This document shows positions 27,018 to 36,950 of a stretch of DNA of 64,000 bases, in pieces. The translations under genes were made by a program, and so were the position numbers. This DNA comes from Verticiella alkaliphila (GTDB taxonomy: Bacteria > Pseudomonadota > Gammaproteobacteria > Burkholderiales > Burkholderiaceae_B): contig NZ_JADCNH010000008.1 in NCBI RefSeq assembly GCF_018904615.1, positions 62,001-126,000 on the forward strand. The letters run 5' to 3'. Every line of letters starts with the position of its first letter. Within the stretch, counting starts at the first letter, position 1. The notes beneath the pieces are model-generated. The model did not search any database. It saw only the letters and a list, made by a program, of their open reading frames with translations, and was not told where the DNA came from.

Positions 27018-28682
27018 TCAGGTGCGCAGACCCAGCAGGGTGTCGAAGATGTTGGTGGCGACTTCGATGACGCGTGCGCTGGCGTTGTAATGCTGCACGT
27101 AGAAGTCGAGGTTGATGTACTCCTCGTTGAGGTTGACACCAGATACCGCCTGCTGCGCTGCAAAACTCTGCTGCGTCAGCGTGTTCTGTGCCTTCACGGC
27201 CGTCTGCGACGCCTGGGTCTTCACACCGATGTTGTTGACGAGCTGCGCATAGCCGCCATTGATGCTGACCGTACCGCTGGCGAGGATGCCCTTGGTTTGC
27301 AGACCCGCAAGCGCCAGCGCATTCTCACCGTTGGCGGAGCCGCCATCGGGGCCGGCCGCCGCGATGGCGTTCGGATCCGTTACTCCCACGCCAATATCGC
27401 GAGCGCCATAGCGTGTAGGTTGAATGACCCAGCTGTCGTTTCGGACGACATCGCCAGTATCCGGCACCTCGATGCGGATTCCGTCAAACACGAGCACGCC
27501 GTTGGCGGCATCGCTGTCAGCGTGAAGCGTCACTGCGCTGCCGCTCGGATAGCGAGTCACGGCGTAATCCGTACCGTCGAAGGTGACTTGGTAATCCGAC
27601 AGGGTCAACGCGCCCGCAGCCCCTTCGGTGTAGGTAGCGACGATCGTCTGGGCGGGATCACTATTCCTTGCATTGGCGAGCACGGCCGGCGAGCCCACCG
27701 AGAAAAATTCGCCGCCATCGGTGCCATTGAGATCCACGCCCTGGCCATGCAGTTCATTGAACGCGAGCGCCAGGCCCAGGGCAACACGGCCGAGCTCGTT
27801 CTGCGTGACGTCCAAGGTTTCATGACGAAACCGCAGCAACCCGCCCAATGAACCGCCGTCGATGACCGAGTCGCCGAGCTCGACGACGGTGCCATCCGGC
27901 GCGGTATATGCGACGGCTGTACGCGTCGGATCCGCGGCAGACACCATCGACTGCAGGGGGAACACCTTGCCACCCGCAAGCAGTGTCTGGCCATTGCCCA
28001 CCGACACGTTCAAGGTGTCACCTTGCTCTGACACACTCACGCGGACGAGCTGGTTGAGCTCTGTAATAAGCTGATCCCGCTGATCGAGCAAGTCATTCGG
28101 CGGCTGCCCAGAGACGCTCGCACGCGCGATGACGATCCGATCGTTCAAATCGCTGATGCGATGCGCATAGCTGTTAATCTGCTCGACCGTAGTGCCGATC
28201 TGCTCATTGATGCTGCCGCGCTGATCATCCAGGAACTGCTGGGCCGACTGCAGCTGGCTCACCAAGCTGTTGGACCGGCCAATGAGTTCCTGGCGCGCTT
28301 CCGGGCTGGCCGGCGCCGAAGCCACCGCATGCACCCCTTCGAAAAAGCGCGACAGCGCGGGCGAGACACCCACCGTGCGATCCGCAAGCAGTTGGTTCAC
28401 GCGGCCGATCTGTTGATCGTAGGTGGTGAGCGAAGCGCCCACCGTGGCAGAGTTATTGAACTGGCTGGTGAGAAAGCCGTCGTGGATGCGCCGTACCGAG
28501 TCGACCTTGACGCCGCTGCCAAAGTAGCCGGTGCCGGAGCCCTGCCCGCCCGCGGTGGAGATCAACGACTGCTGGCGGCTGAAGCCCTGCGTATTCACGT
28601 TGGCAATGTTGTGCCCCGTGACGTTCAGGCCTGCTTGGGCAGCATTCAGACCGGAGCGGCCGAGTTGGAAGAGAGAGCTCAT
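27018..28682 (-). CDS. flgK: Flagellar hook-associated protein 1
   Basis: A 554-residue hook-filament junction protein. The rod/hook N-terminal motif is GLNAAQAGLNVTGHNIANVN. The C-terminal domain has GVNLNEEYINLDFYVQHYNA and ASARVIEVATNIFDTLLGL. It starts at ATG 28682, 49 bases below a sigma-28 promoter (28731-28757), which makes flgKL late genes separate from the flgB-J operon. Confidence 0.96.
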   Translation of the reverse strand: MSSLFQLGRSGLNAAQAGLNVTGHNIANVNTQGFSRQQSLISTAGGQGSGTGYFGSGVKVDSVRRIHDGFLTSQFNNSATVGASLTTYDQQIGRVNQLLADRTVGVSPALSRFFEGVHAVASAPASPEARQELIGRSNSLVSQLQSAQQFLDDQRGSINEQIGTTVEQINSYAHRISDLNDRIVIARASVSGQPPNDLLDQRDQLITELNQLVRVSVSEQGDTLNVSVGNGQTLLAGGKVFPLQSMVSAADPTRTAVAYTAPDGTVVELGDSVIDGGSLGGLLRFRHETLDVTQNELGRVALGLALAFNELHGQGVDLNGTDGGEFFSVGSPAVLANARNSDPAQTIVATYTEGAAGALTLSDYQVTFDGTDYAVTRYPSGSAVTLHADSDAANGVLVFDGIRIEVPDTGDVVRNDSWVIQPTRYGARDIGVGVTDPNAIAAAGPDGGSANGENALALAGLQTKGILASGTVSINGGYAQLVNNIGVKTQASQTAVKAQNTLTQQSFAAQQAVSGVNLNEEYINLDFYVQHYNASARVIEVATNIFDTLLGLRT

Positions 28683-28730
28683 GCGTGATCTTCTACGGAG
28701 AGAGCCGGCAAGTGCGGCGCGTCGAATGAA

Positions 28731-28757
28731 TTAACGGCGCCGAGGCGGAAAAATTTA
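28731..28757 (-). promoter_or_regulatory. Sigma-28 (FliA) promoter of flgKL
   Basis: The -35 TAAATTTT (28757-28750), an 11-base spacer and the -10 GCCGTTAA (28738-28731). Same spacing and CCGTTA core as the fliC, fliD and flgM promoters; one -35 mismatch (T for G). Confidence 0.82.
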
Positions 28758-28760
28758 GGG

Positions 28761-29711
28761 TTACACGGGCAAAAGCCGCATCACCTTGATGAGTTTGTCC
28801 GCGTACGCCGGATCGGTGGCGTAGCCGGCAGCCTGGATGCGACGCGCCGCGTCGTTCTCGTCGCGGGCGTTGACGACATCGCGGTAACGATCGCTCTGCG
28901 TGATGAGGCGCGCATAGTCCGACAGCGCGTGCTCGTACGAGTCGTACGCGCGGAACGGCTGCGTCATCTTGGCGGGCGCGCCGTTCACGTACTCCGTAGT
29001 CATGACGTTGGCCACGTCCCCCGACCAGCCGCCCGTGGCCTTGATGCCGAAGACGTTGTGGCTGGTGCGCCCGTCCGCCGTGCGGATCTCACGCTGGCCC
29101 CAGCCGGATTCCAGGGCGGCCTGGCCGAGAATGAGGCGCAACGGCAAGCCGCTGGCTTCGGCCACGGCGCGTGCGGCGTCGCCCATCTTGTCGAGGAAGC
29201 TCGCCACGTGCGCGGGGGTGTCCTCGCCCCAGTCGCCCGTGCTGCCGGCCTTCTGCGAATCTGTCGCGGCCACGCTCGCGCGGATGGCGTCGATCAGGCC
29301 GCCCGCGGCCAGGCGGCGCGGCGCGCCCGTGGCGCCGCTGCTGCCGCCGAAGACTTGCGAAGGCTGCGAGAGCGGCGTGAACGCCACATCGGCCGCGTCA
29401 TCCGGGCCTGCGCCACCGCCGCGCTGCATCTGCGCGAGCAAGGCCTTGGCGAGTCCCATGCCCGGGTTGGCCAGGGCCTGCGCCATCTGCCCGTCATACA
29501 TGGACTGCACCATGCGGGTCTGGTCGCTGTCGAAAAGACCGTCCTTGGGCGTGGCGTCGCGCATGCGCTGGATCGCCATCTGCAGGAACATGGCCTCGAA
29601 CTGGCGCGCCACTTCGGGCGCATTGTCGTTGGGCGCTTCGCGCGCGCGGCGCTTCATGCCCTCGAGCGCGTTGACGTCTAGCGAGAAGGTATCGGGCGTG
29701 ACAGGCGTCAT
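28761..29711 (-). CDS. flgJ: Flagellar rod assembly protein / muramidase FlgJ
   Basis: A 316-residue two-domain periplasmic protein. The N-terminal rod-binding domain (1-105) has ARQFEAMFLQMAIQRMRDAT. The C-terminal glucosaminidase domain (about 160-316) has RLILGQAALESGWGQREIRT with the catalytic Glu, and SHNVFGIKATGGWSG. It digests peptidoglycan for rod passage. Last gene of the flgB-J set. Confidence 0.95.
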   Translation of the reverse strand: MTPVTPDTFSLDVNALEGMKRRAREAPNDNAPEVARQFEAMFLQMAIQRMRDATPKDGLFDSDQTRMVQSMYDGQMAQALANPGMGLAKALLAQMQRGGGAGPDDAADVAFTPLSQPSQVFGGSSGATGAPRRLAAGGLIDAIRASVAATDSQKAGSTGDWGEDTPAHVASFLDKMGDAARAVAEASGLPLRLILGQAALESGWGQREIRTADGRTSHNVFGIKATGGWSGDVANVMTTEYVNGAPAKMTQPFRAYDSYEHALSDYARLITQSDRYRDVVNARDENDAARRIQAAGYATDPAYADKLIKVMRLLPV

Positions 29712-29721
29712 GATCGGTTCG

Positions 29722-30822
29722 TCAGATGATCTCGAGTTCGGCGCGCAGCGAGCCGGCCGTCTGCATCGCCTGCAGGATGGCGAGCAAATCCTGCGGCGTG
29801 GCGCCCAGCGCGTTCAGCGCATTGACCACGTCGGCGAGCGAGGTGCTGGTCTGCACGCGCTGCAGCGCGCCGCCCTCCTGGCGCACCTGAATGTCGGTAG
29901 TGGGCACCACCACGGTCTGGCCACCGCCGAACGGCGTATCGGGCTGGCTCACCGCCGCGCCGCGGCTGATGACCACCGAGAGATTGCCGTGGGCGACCGC
30001 GGCCTCGTCGATGGTGACGTTGCGGTTCATCACGACCGAACCGGTCCGGGCGTTGATGACGACCTTGGCGCTGACCGGCGCCTGCTGCACCCGCAACGAC
30101 TCGAGCTCAGACAGAAACATCACGCGGCTGCTCGGATCCATTGGCGCGCGCACCTGGATGACCCGACCGTCCATCGCAGCAGCGGTGCCGGCGCCAAAGC
30201 GCGCGTTCACGGCCTGCACGGCGTTCTGCGTCGTGCCGAAATCCGAGTTGCGCATCTCCAGGTACAGCAGGCCATCTGGCGCAATGGCCGTGGGCACGCC
30301 GCGCTCGACGATGGCGCCGTTGCTGATTCGCCCGCCGCTCAGCTGGTTGATCTGCACACTGCTGCCCCCCGCGGCCGCGCCGGCCCCGGCGATGACGAGG
30401 TTGCCCTGGGCAATCGCATACACCTGGCCGTCGGCGCCCTTCATGGGCGTCATGAGCAAGGTGCCGCCGCGCAGGCTCTTGGCGTTACCCATGGACGACA
30501 CGTTCACGTCGATGGTCTGGCCCGGACGCGCGAACGAGGGCAGCGTCGCCGTCACCATGACGGCAGCCACGTTCTTCAACTGCATGTTGGTGCCGGGCGG
30601 CACAGTGATACCCAGCTGCGAGAGCATGTTGTTCAGGCTCTGGGCCGTGAACGGCGTCTGCCGCGTCTGGTCGCCCGTGCCGTCCAGGCCGACCACCAGG
30701 CCATAGCCGATCAGCGGGTTGTCGCGCACCCCCTGGATGCTGGCCAGGTCCTTGAGCCGTTCGGCGTGGGCGCCGCTCGCACTGGCCAGGGCCAGGACAA
30801 GGGCGAGGACGAGTCGTTTCAT
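29722..30822 (-). CDS. flgI: Flagellar P-ring protein FlgI
   Basis: A 366-residue periplasmic ring protein. Signal peptide [20 protein letters not shown] is followed by [20 protein letters not shown] and [18 protein letters not shown], classic FlgI. ATG 30822 is preferred over 30834 because it begins the signal peptide and leaves room for a ribosome site. Confidence 0.96.
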   Translation of the reverse strand: MKRLVLALVLALASASGAHAERLKDLASIQGVRDNPLIGYGLVVGLDGTGDQTRQTPFTAQSLNNMLSQLGITVPPGTNMQLKNVAAVMVTATLPSFARPGQTIDVNVSSMGNAKSLRGGTLLMTPMKGADGQVYAIAQGNLVIAGAGAAAGGSSVQINQLSGGRISNGAIVERGVPTAIAPDGLLYLEMRNSDFGTTQNAVQAVNARFGAGTAAAMDGRVIQVRAPMDPSSRVMFLSELESLRVQQAPVSAKVVINARTGSVVMNRNVTIDEAAVAHGNLSVVISRGAAVSQPDTPFGGGQTVVVPTTDIQVRQEGGALQRVQTSTSLADVVNALNALGATPQDLLAILQAMQTAGSLRAELEII

Positions 30823-30867
30823 GGTGCACTCCAAGCGTCCCCGGAACGATGCCGGGGACTGACAGCA

Positions 30868-31581
30868 TCACATCGGCGAGGCGATGAGGAAGAAGCGTTG
30901 CAGCCAGCCCATGGTCTGGACTTCGTCCATCACGCCCTGGCTGCGGTATTCGATGCGGGCATCCGCCACCTGAGTGGAGGACACGGTGTTGTTGCCGAGG
31001 ATCGAGCGCGGATCGACCACGCCCGAGAAGCGCACGTATTCGCTGCCGCGATTGATCGCGATCTGCTTCTCGCCGGCGACCTGCAGGTTCCCGTTCGGCA
31101 GCACGCCCAGGACCGTCGTGGTGATCGTGCCGCTGAAGACATTGTTGGCGTTGGTGCTGCCGGTACCGTTGGCCGCGTTGTTGCCGGTGAGTTCGGCATC
31201 CTGCCCGGTGAGGCCGCTGCCAAACACGCGCGGCACCGCTTCGAACCCGAGCCCCACGGAGCCTGTGCGCGCCGTCGTGGTCGCCACACTCTTGGTGGCG
31301 TTGGTGCGCTCGTTGAGCACCACGGTGACGATGTCGCCGATATTGCGCGGGCGGCGATCTTCGAAGAGTGGGTAGTTGCCGTACACGCTGGGCTGGAAGA
31401 TGGCGCCGTTGGGTACGGCCATCGGCATCTCGCGCGCAGGCGGCGGCGCCGTGAGCGGCCCGGTCACGACCGGCGGGGGCGGAATGATGGCGCAGCCGCT
31501 CGCCAGGGCCGAGACGGCACCCAGCAGGGACCAACGCAGCGCGCCCTGACGTCGGCGCGTGACGGAACGATCGGCAGTCAT
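30868..31581 (-). CDS. flgH: Flagellar L-ring lipoprotein FlgH
   Basis: A 237-residue outer-membrane lipoprotein. The signal peptide ends in a lipobox (LASGC, Cys about residue 30). Conserved RPRNIGDIVTVVLNERTNAT, GNLQVAGEKQIAINRGSEYV and FSGVVDPRSI follow. Its ATG overlaps the flgG stop by one base (TGATG). Confidence 0.95.
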   Translation of the reverse strand: MTADRSVTRRRQGALRWSLLGAVSALASGCAIIPPPPVVTGPLTAPPPAREMPMAVPNGAIFQPSVYGNYPLFEDRRPRNIGDIVTVVLNERTNATKSVATTTARTGSVGLGFEAVPRVFGSGLTGQDAELTGNNAANGTGSTNANNVFSGTITTTVLGVLPNGNLQVAGEKQIAINRGSEYVRFSGVVDPRSILGNNTVSSTQVADARIEYRSQGVMDEVQTMGWLQRFFLIASPM

Positions 31582-32366
31582 CAGAGCTGGGTGAGACGCG
31601 AGAGCATCTGGTCGGAGGTCTGCACGGCCTTGCTGTTGATTTCGTAGGCGCGCTGGGTCTGAATCATGTTGACTAGTTCCTCGGCCACGCTGACGTTGGA
31701 AGTCTCGACCCAGCCCTGCAGGACGAGGCCAGCGCCATCCAGGCCGGGCGCGAGCACATTGGCCGGGCCGGACGAATCCGTCTCGACGTACAGATTCTCG
31801 CCGGCGCTTTGCAGGCCGACCGGATTGGCAAAGAGCGCCAGCTGGAGTTGGCCGATCTGCACCGAAGTGCCAGCTGCGCCCGGCTGCGTCACGGACACGG
31901 TGCCGTCACGGCCGATGGTGAGCTCGAGCGCGTTGTCCGGCACGTTGATGGCAGGCTGCACGACATAGCCACCGGCCGTCACGAGCTGACCGTCCTGGTT
32001 GGTCTCGAACGAGCCGTCACGCGTGTAGGCCAGCGTGCCATCCGGCATCTCGACCTGGAAGAAGCCCAGGCCATTGATGGCAACATTGCGGCTCCCACCG
32101 GTGTTCTCCAGGCTGCCCTGGGTGTGGATGCGCTCGGTGGCCACCGTGCGCACGCCGGTGCCCACCTGCAGGCCCGTGGGCAGCTGGTTGGCGTCGGTGG
32201 CGGCGGCGCCCGGCTGGCGCATCGTCTGGTACATCAGGTCTTCGAAGACGGCGCGCGAACGCTTGAAACCATTCGTGCTGACGTTCGCGAGGTTGTTCGC
32301 GATCACGTCCATCTTGGTCTGCTGGGCGTCGAGGCCAGTCTTGGCGATCCAGAGCGAGCGGATCAT
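31581..32366 (-). CDS. flgG: Flagellar distal rod protein FlgG
   Basis: A 261-residue distal rod subunit. N-terminal [20 protein letters not shown] and [17 protein letters not shown]-terminal [23 protein letters not shown] 32366 opens the conserved domain and has AGGAGAA upstream. Tightly placed between flgF and flgH. Confidence 0.97.
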   Translation of the reverse strand: MIRSLWIAKTGLDAQQTKMDVIANNLANVSTNGFKRSRAVFEDLMYQTMRQPGAAATDANQLPTGLQVGTGVRTVATERIHTQGSLENTGGSRNVAINGLGFFQVEMPDGTLAYTRDGSFETNQDGQLVTAGGYVVQPAINVPDNALELTIGRDGTVSVTQPGAAGTSVQIGQLQLALFANPVGLQSAGENLYVETDSSGPANVLAPGLDGAGLVLQGWVETSNVSVAEELVNMIQTQRAYEINSKAVQTSDQMLSRLTQL

Positions 32367-32388
32367 GGCAATTCTCCTGTGCGTTGCG

Positions 32389-33144
32389 TCAGCCGTTGGC
32401 AGACAGCAGGCGGTTGGCGCGGTCGGCGTTCGCATCGGCGTGCTGCACGACCTTCATCTGCATCTCGAAGCGGCGGCCGTTGTCGATCATGCTGACCATG
32501 GCTTCGATGGGATTCACGTTGCTGCCTTCGATCACACCGCTGGCCACCTTGACCTGCGGCGCGAGCGGCAGCGGCTGGCCGGCGTTCTCGCCCGTGGTGC
32601 GAAAGAGACCGTCCGCACCGCGCACGAGCGCGTTGACCGGCGGATCGACGAGCTTGATGCGGCCCAGCGCAGCCAGCCCTACGGGTGCATCGCCCGCGCC
32701 CAGCGCGGACACGGTGCCGTCGACGCCGACCGTGACGCGTGCGCCCGCGGGCACCGCGATCGGCTGGCCGTCCTCAGAGAGAACGGGCCGGCCCATCGCG
32801 GTCTGCAACGTGCCGTCGGCGCCCGTATGCAGGCCGCCGGCGCGGGTGTAGGCTTCGGACCCGTCCACGGCCTGCACCGCGAAGAAACCGTCGCCCTGAA
32901 TCGCGAGGTCCAGGTCCCGGCCAGTGGTCTGCATGGCGCCCGGCGAGAAATCCGAGCCCGGCGTGGCCGTCACCGTCCCCACGCGCGTGGGCAGGCCTTC
33001 GCCCACCAGGGGCACGGAGCGATAGTGCGCGAGTTCGGCCCGAAAGCCGGCCGTCGACGCATTGGCCATGTTGTGCGTGACGATGGCCTGGTGCTCCAGG
33101 GTGCGCGAGGCACCGCCCGCCGCGGTGAAGAGGATGCGGTCCAT
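32389..33144 (-). CDS. flgF: Flagellar proximal rod protein FlgF
   Basis: A 251-residue rod subunit. N-terminal [20 protein letters not shown] and [17 protein letters not shown]-terminal [20 protein letters not shown]. It starts 3 bases after the flgE stop. Confidence 0.96.
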   Translation of the reverse strand: MDRILFTAAGGASRTLEHQAIVTHNMANASTAGFRAELAHYRSVPLVGEGLPTRVGTVTATPGSDFSPGAMQTTGRDLDLAIQGDGFFAVQAVDGSEAYTRAGGLHTGADGTLQTAMGRPVLSEDGQPIAVPAGARVTVGVDGTVSALGAGDAPVGLAALGRIKLVDPPVNALVRGADGLFRTTGENAGQPLPLAPQVKVASGVIEGSNVNPIEAMVSMIDNGRRFEMQMKVVQHADANADRANRLLSANG

Positions 33145-33147
33145 GAT

Positions 33148-34434
33148 TTAGCGCATCTGCATCAGGGTCTGCATGATCTGGTCCTGCGTCTTGATCGTCT
33201 GCGCGTTCGCCTGGTAGGTACGCTGCGCGATGATCATGTTGACGAGTTCCTGGCTCATGTCGACGTTGGACGCTTCGACGGCCTGGCCTTTGACCGTGGC
33301 CAGACCGTTGCTGCCCGGCTGGCCGAGAATGGCCTGACCGGAGGCCGGCGACTCCTTCCAGCTGTTGCCACCCACGGCCTGCAGGCCCGTGGCGTTGTTG
33401 AAGCTCGCCAACACGAGCGTGCCGATGTTGCGGGTCTCGCCGTTGGTGTAGTTGGCGATCACTTCGCCGGTGGTGCCTACCGCAATGCTGGCGAACTCGC
33501 CGGACTGGAAGCCGTCCTGGTTGAAGTTTTGAGTGAACGGGCTACCGAAGGACGTGGTGCCGGTGTAGTCCATGGCGACCGTCATTTGGGCCGCGGGAGA
33601 GTTGTCGCCGCCCGGGTTGGGAATCGTCAACGTGACGTTATTGTCGGACGTGAGACGGCCATCAGGCGAGAACGTGAAGCGTGCGGTTGTCTGCCAGTCC
33701 GTGTAGGGCGTGGCGGCCGTGCCGTTGCCCGCCGCGGTGGTGGGCGCCACCGGCTTGCCATCGACGGTGTAGTACACGTCCCACTGGCTCTGCCCGTCTT
33801 CCGCCGGACGCTTCACGTAGTACTGCGTCAGCGAATGCGGATTGCCCAGCGAGTCGTACACCGTCATGGGCGTGGAGTTCGTGAAGCTCGTAGGCACGGA
33901 CGGGTTGAACGGCACCGTGTCGGGAATGGCATCAGCGCGCGAATCCAGGTTACGCATGAAGGAAATCTTGCTCGTTTCCTTGGGCGGGATGTTGCCCACG
34001 GGCACGATCAACTCCACCGGATCTCGGCCGACGCCGCTCGTGATCGAGCCGTCATCATTGATCTCGTCCGCGGGATAGCCCGTCAGGCGCAGGCCCTGCG
34101 CGTTGACGATGTAGTTCTCCTTGTCCTTGATGAACTGGCCATTGCGCGAGTAGACGATCTCGCCATTGGAGTTCACGAGGCGGAAGAAGCCGTTGGCGCC
34201 GTCGATCGCCATGTCGTACTGGTTGCCGGTGACGTCGATGTTGCCCGTCGTGAAGCGCTGGTTGATCGAGGTCACCTGCACGCCAAGACCGATTTTCGAA
34301 GATGCGTACAAGTCGGCGAAGGCGATGCTGCCCGTCTTGTAGCCCACCGTGCTGGCGTTGGCGATGTTGTTGCCGATGACATCGAGGTTTTGCGCAGCGG
34401 CGTTCAGGCCGCTCAATGCTTGTCCGAAGCCCAC
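33148..34434 (-). CDS. flgE: Flagellar hook protein FlgE
   Basis: A 428-residue hook subunit. N-terminal MGFGQALSGLNAAAQNLDVI and NNIANASTVGYKTGSIAFAD; C-terminal SNVDMSQELVNMIIAQRTYQ. The central D1/D2 domains have the FlgE repeat DGSITSGVGRDPVELIVP. FlgD caps its assembly; FliK controls length. Confidence 0.97.
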   Translation of the reverse strand: MGFGQALSGLNAAAQNLDVIGNNIANASTVGYKTGSIAFADLYASSKIGLGVQVTSINQRFTTGNIDVTGNQYDMAIDGANGFFRLVNSNGEIVYSRNGQFIKDKENYIVNAQGLRLTGYPADEINDDGSITSGVGRDPVELIVPVGNIPPKETSKISFMRNLDSRADAIPDTVPFNPSVPTSFTNSTPMTVYDSLGNPHSLTQYYVKRPAEDGQSQWDVYYTVDGKPVAPTTAAGNGTAATPYTDWQTTARFTFSPDGRLTSDNNVTLTIPNPGGDNSPAAQMTVAMDYTGTTSFGSPFTQNFNQDGFQSGEFASIAVGTTGEVIANYTNGETRNIGTLVLASFNNATGLQAVGGNSWKESPASGQAILGQPGSNGLATVKGQAVEASNVDMSQELVNMIIAQRTYQANAQTIKTQDQIMQTLMQMR

Positions 34435-34449
34435 GTGGCTCTCCTTGGA

Positions 34450-35118
34450 TTACAGAACTTTGCGAATGTCGAACAGGCCGAACGAACCAGCCAGGCCGAG
34501 GTCCATCTTCATGCCGTCAGCGCCGTACGCCACGCTGTTGACCTTGCCCCAGGTCAGGGCGCCGGCCGTGAGCGAGGCGCCCTCGGCATCCTTGGCGGCC
34601 ACGACGAGGCGATAAGCGCCGTCCGGCACCACCTCGCCGAGATCGTTCTTGCCGTCCCAGGGGACGGACGTCACGCCGACCGGCTGGGCACCGAGGTCGA
34701 TCTTGCGCACCGGCACGCCGGCGCCGTCGACGATGCTCACGGTCACGTTGGCGGCCGGGCTCACGACGTCCACGCCGAGCGGCGTGACCACGCCGTTGCC
34801 CACGGCGATCTTGTCGCCCGGCACCAGCACCTCCTTGCCGATGAGGCTGGTGGCCTGCAGCGATTGCGAGATGTCCATCTGGCCCGAGAGCGCGAGCAGC
34901 GTGTTGTTCAGCTGCGTGATGCCGTTGACCGTGCTGAGCTGCGCGAGCTGCGAGGTGAGCTCCGCGTTCTCCATCGGGTTGAGCGGATCCTGGTTCTTCA
35001 GTTGCGTCACGAGCAGGGTCAGAAAGCGGTCCTCGGTCTCGGCCGCGAAGGAATTGCTGCTGCCGGCGGCCGCGCCGAGTGCGCCCGTGAGAGAGTTCGA
35101 AGTGTTGACGGTGGTCAT
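34450..35118 (-). CDS. flgD: Hook capping protein FlgD
   Basis: A 222-residue hook assembly scaffold. The N-terminal FlgD motif is FLTLLVTQLKNQDPLNPMEN followed by AELTSQLAQLSTVNGI. The C-terminal tudor/FnIII-like domain (PWDGKNDLGEVVPDGAYRL) is complete. Confidence 0.96.
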   Translation of the reverse strand: MTTVNTSNSLTGALGAAAGSSNSFAAETEDRFLTLLVTQLKNQDPLNPMENAELTSQLAQLSTVNGITQLNNTLLALSGQMDISQSLQATSLIGKEVLVPGDKIAVGNGVVTPLGVDVVSPAANVTVSIVDGAGVPVRKIDLGAQPVGVTSVPWDGKNDLGEVVPDGAYRLVVAAKDAEGASLTAGALTWGKVNSVAYGADGMKMDLGLAGSFGLFDIRKVL

Positions 35119-35132
35119 GGTGGGAAGCCGGC

Positions 35133-35549
35133 CTACTGGCCGATGGTGAGCGTCTTCATCATCAACGCCTTGGCCGTGTTCAGCACTTCGACGTTGGCCT
35201 GGTACGAGCGGGAGGCGGCGATCATGTTGACCGTCTCGTCCACCACGTTCACATTGGGCATGGCGACGTAGCCGTCACCGTTGGCGAGCGGGTGACGCGG
35301 GTCGAACACCATGCGCGCGGGCGAGGTATCGTTGACCACGGCAGCCACCTCCACCCCGCCAATCTGCTGGCCATAGGCTTGGCCAGCCTGCGGCACGGTA
35401 CGGAACACGACCTGGCGCGCCTGATAGACCTGACCGTCGGGGCCGGCCGCGCTCTCGGCGTTGGCCATGTTGCTCGCCGACACGTTCATGCGCTGCGACT
35501 GTGCGGTCATGGCCGAACCGGCCACCTGGAAAATACTCATCAGGGACAT
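35133..35549 (-). CDS. flgC: Flagellar basal-body rod protein FlgC
   Basis: A 138-residue proximal rod subunit with [38 protein letters not shown] and the C-terminal [20 protein letters not shown]. It starts 12 bases after the flgB stop. Confidence 0.96.
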   Translation of the reverse strand: MSLMSIFQVAGSAMTAQSQRMNVSASNMANAESAAGPDGQVYQARQVVFRTVPQAGQAYGQQIGGVEVAAVVNDTSPARMVFDPRHPLANGDGYVAMPNVNVVDETVNMIAASRSYQANVEVLNTAKALMMKTLTIGQ

Positions 35550-35561
35550 GGGATCGATTCC

Positions 35562-35975
35562 TTATTGTTGGACGGCGCTCATCAGCGACTTGAGGCGAGA
35601 GGACAACACGGTGGTGGTGGCCTGATAACGCAATGTGTTGTCGGCGAACGCCACGCGCTCGGCGTCCATGTCGACTGTGTTGCCATCGAGCGACGGCTGA
35701 AGCGGCGTGCGATACAGGAGATCCGTGGGCCCCGCGGACACCGCCTTGGCCGGGATGTGGCCCGGCGAGGTCAGGGCAAGCGAGACGTCGGGCAGCCGCG
35801 GCACGCGCGAATCGCCGGTGGCGTTGCGCAGCGCACTCGCGAAATCCATGTCGCGGGCCTTGTAGCCGGGGGTGTCGGCGTTGGCGATGTTCGCCGACAG
35901 GACTTCCTGACGCTGCGAACGCAACGCCAGGGCCTGCTGGTGAAACCGAAATGCGTTGTCCAGCCTGTCGGCCAT
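35562..35975 (-). CDS. flgB: Flagellar basal-body rod protein FlgB
   Basis: A 137-residue proximal rod subunit with LRSQRQEVLSANIANADTPG and YKARDMDF. ATG at 35975 (MADRLDNAFRFHQQALALRS) has AGGAG upstream; an upstream in-frame ATG at 36005 lacks one. First gene of flgBCDEFGHIJ and divergent from flgA. Confidence 0.95.
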   Translation of the reverse strand: MADRLDNAFRFHQQALALRSQRQEVLSANIANADTPGYKARDMDFASALRNATGDSRVPRLPDVSLALTSPGHIPAKAVSAGPTDLLYRTPLQPSLDGNTVDMDAERVAFADNTLRYQATTTVLSSRLKSLMSAVQQ

Positions 35976-36088
35976 GGCATCGAACTCCTGGTGCGGCAAA
36001 GGCACCGTGGTGCTGGCGACGGCGCGCCTGCGGACTCTTTCACTGCACGCATCTTAGGTTTGTGCCCGCTTCATCAATGCCGTGAACA

Positions 36089-36107
36089 AAGCCCGGTTTG
36101 AGGGCTT
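36089..36107. promoter_or_regulatory. Inverted repeat between divergent flgB and flgA
   Basis: AAGCCC and GGGCTT arms separated by seven bases lie in the 197-bp divergent flgB/flgA intergenic region, where the class II promoters should be. It may be an operator or a leader hairpin. I could not define an FlhDC box. Confidence 0.3.
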
Positions 36108-36172
36108 AATCCGGTTGTTGCCCGGCCCCCTGCCCTCCCTACAATCTGGCTAGCCGAATTCCCCGTGCCGCC

Positions 36173-36859
36173 ATGCATCGTTCAGCCTCCCTCCTCGCCC
36201 TGCCGCTGCTGCTCGCCGTCTCGGCGCATGCCGCGCCGCTGCAATCGGCCGATGCCGTCACGCAGGTCGTGGCCGCCTATCTGCGCGAACAAGCCACCCA
36301 TTTCGACGCCACGCCGCAGATCACGGTCGATGCGGCGAGCGCGGCCCGCCAGCCCGCCTGCGACGCGCTCCAGCCGTTTCTCGCCCCAGGCACCCGTCTG
36401 CGGCCCCGCATGTCGATCGGCGTGCGCTGCGCGGCGCCCTCGGCCTGGACGGCCTACGTGCAGGCCAGCATCGCCGTGCCGGGTCGTTACGTCGTCACCG
36501 CACGCACGCTCGACGTGGGCGACGTGATCACGCAGGACGCTCTGGCCACGCGCGAAGCGGATCTGCTCACCCTGCCGCCCAACGCCCTGTTGCGCGCAGA
36601 CGACGTGCTCGGCAGCGTGGCCACGCGTCGCCTACCCGCCGGACGCCCGTTGCGTACCGACGCGTTGCGCAGCGCCGATGCGGTGCAGCGCGGCCAGCGC
36701 GTACGCCTGCTCGTCAATGGCGCCGGCTTCGTCGCCACCAGCGAGGGCCAGGTCCTCGCTGCTGCCGGGCCCGGCAGCCTGGTGCAGGTGCGCACGGATT
36801 CGGGCCAGACGGTCAGCGGCATCGTGCGCGATGCAACGACCGTCGTAGTGCCACTATGA
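36173..36859 (+). CDS. flgA: Flagella basal body P-ring formation chaperone FlgA
   Basis: A 228-residue periplasmic chaperone for FlgI. Signal peptide MHRSASLLALPLLLAVSAHA is followed by a SAF domain with YVVTARTLDVGDVITQDAL, RRLPAGRPLRTDALR and the C-terminal VQVRTDSGQTVSGIVRD. It is transcribed away from flgB and is followed by the sigma-28 promoter of flgM. Confidence 0.95.
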   Translation: MHRSASLLALPLLLAVSAHAAPLQSADAVTQVVAAYLREQATHFDATPQITVDAASAARQPACDALQPFLAPGTRLRPRMSIGVRCAAPSAWTAYVQASIAVPGRYVVTARTLDVGDVITQDALATREADLLTLPPNALLRADDVLGSVATRRLPAGRPLRTDALRSADAVQRGQRVRLLVNGAGFVATSEGQVLAAAGPGSLVQVRTDSGQTVSGIVRDATTVVVPL

Positions 36860-36866
36860 GGGGTGC

Positions 36867-36893
36867 TAAAGTTTGCGGCATGGCGTCCGTTAA
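36867..36893 (+). promoter_or_regulatory. Sigma-28 (FliA) promoter of flgMN
   Basis: The -35 TAAAGTTT (36867-36874, perfect), an 11-base spacer and the -10 TCCGTTAA (36886-36893). The same -10 occurs at fliC. It lets FliA raise its own anti-sigma factor. Confidence 0.9.
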
Positions 36894-36950
36894 TCTGAGC
36901 ATACCGGTGGCTGGCGCCTTGCCTGCCCGGCCCACCTGCTGGAGATTGCC

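Noticed and set aside
28969-31647. Long plus-strand frame (about 890 codons) opposite flgJ, flgI and flgH
   Set aside because: It is antisense to three clear flagellar genes, lacks any domain, and has the His/Arg/Ala-rich make-up of high-GC shadow frames.
32035-35271. Very long plus-strand frame (over 1000 codons) opposite flgG to flgC
   Set aside because: Antisense to five conserved genes. GC-rich third positions keep the opposite frame open; no start context or motifs.
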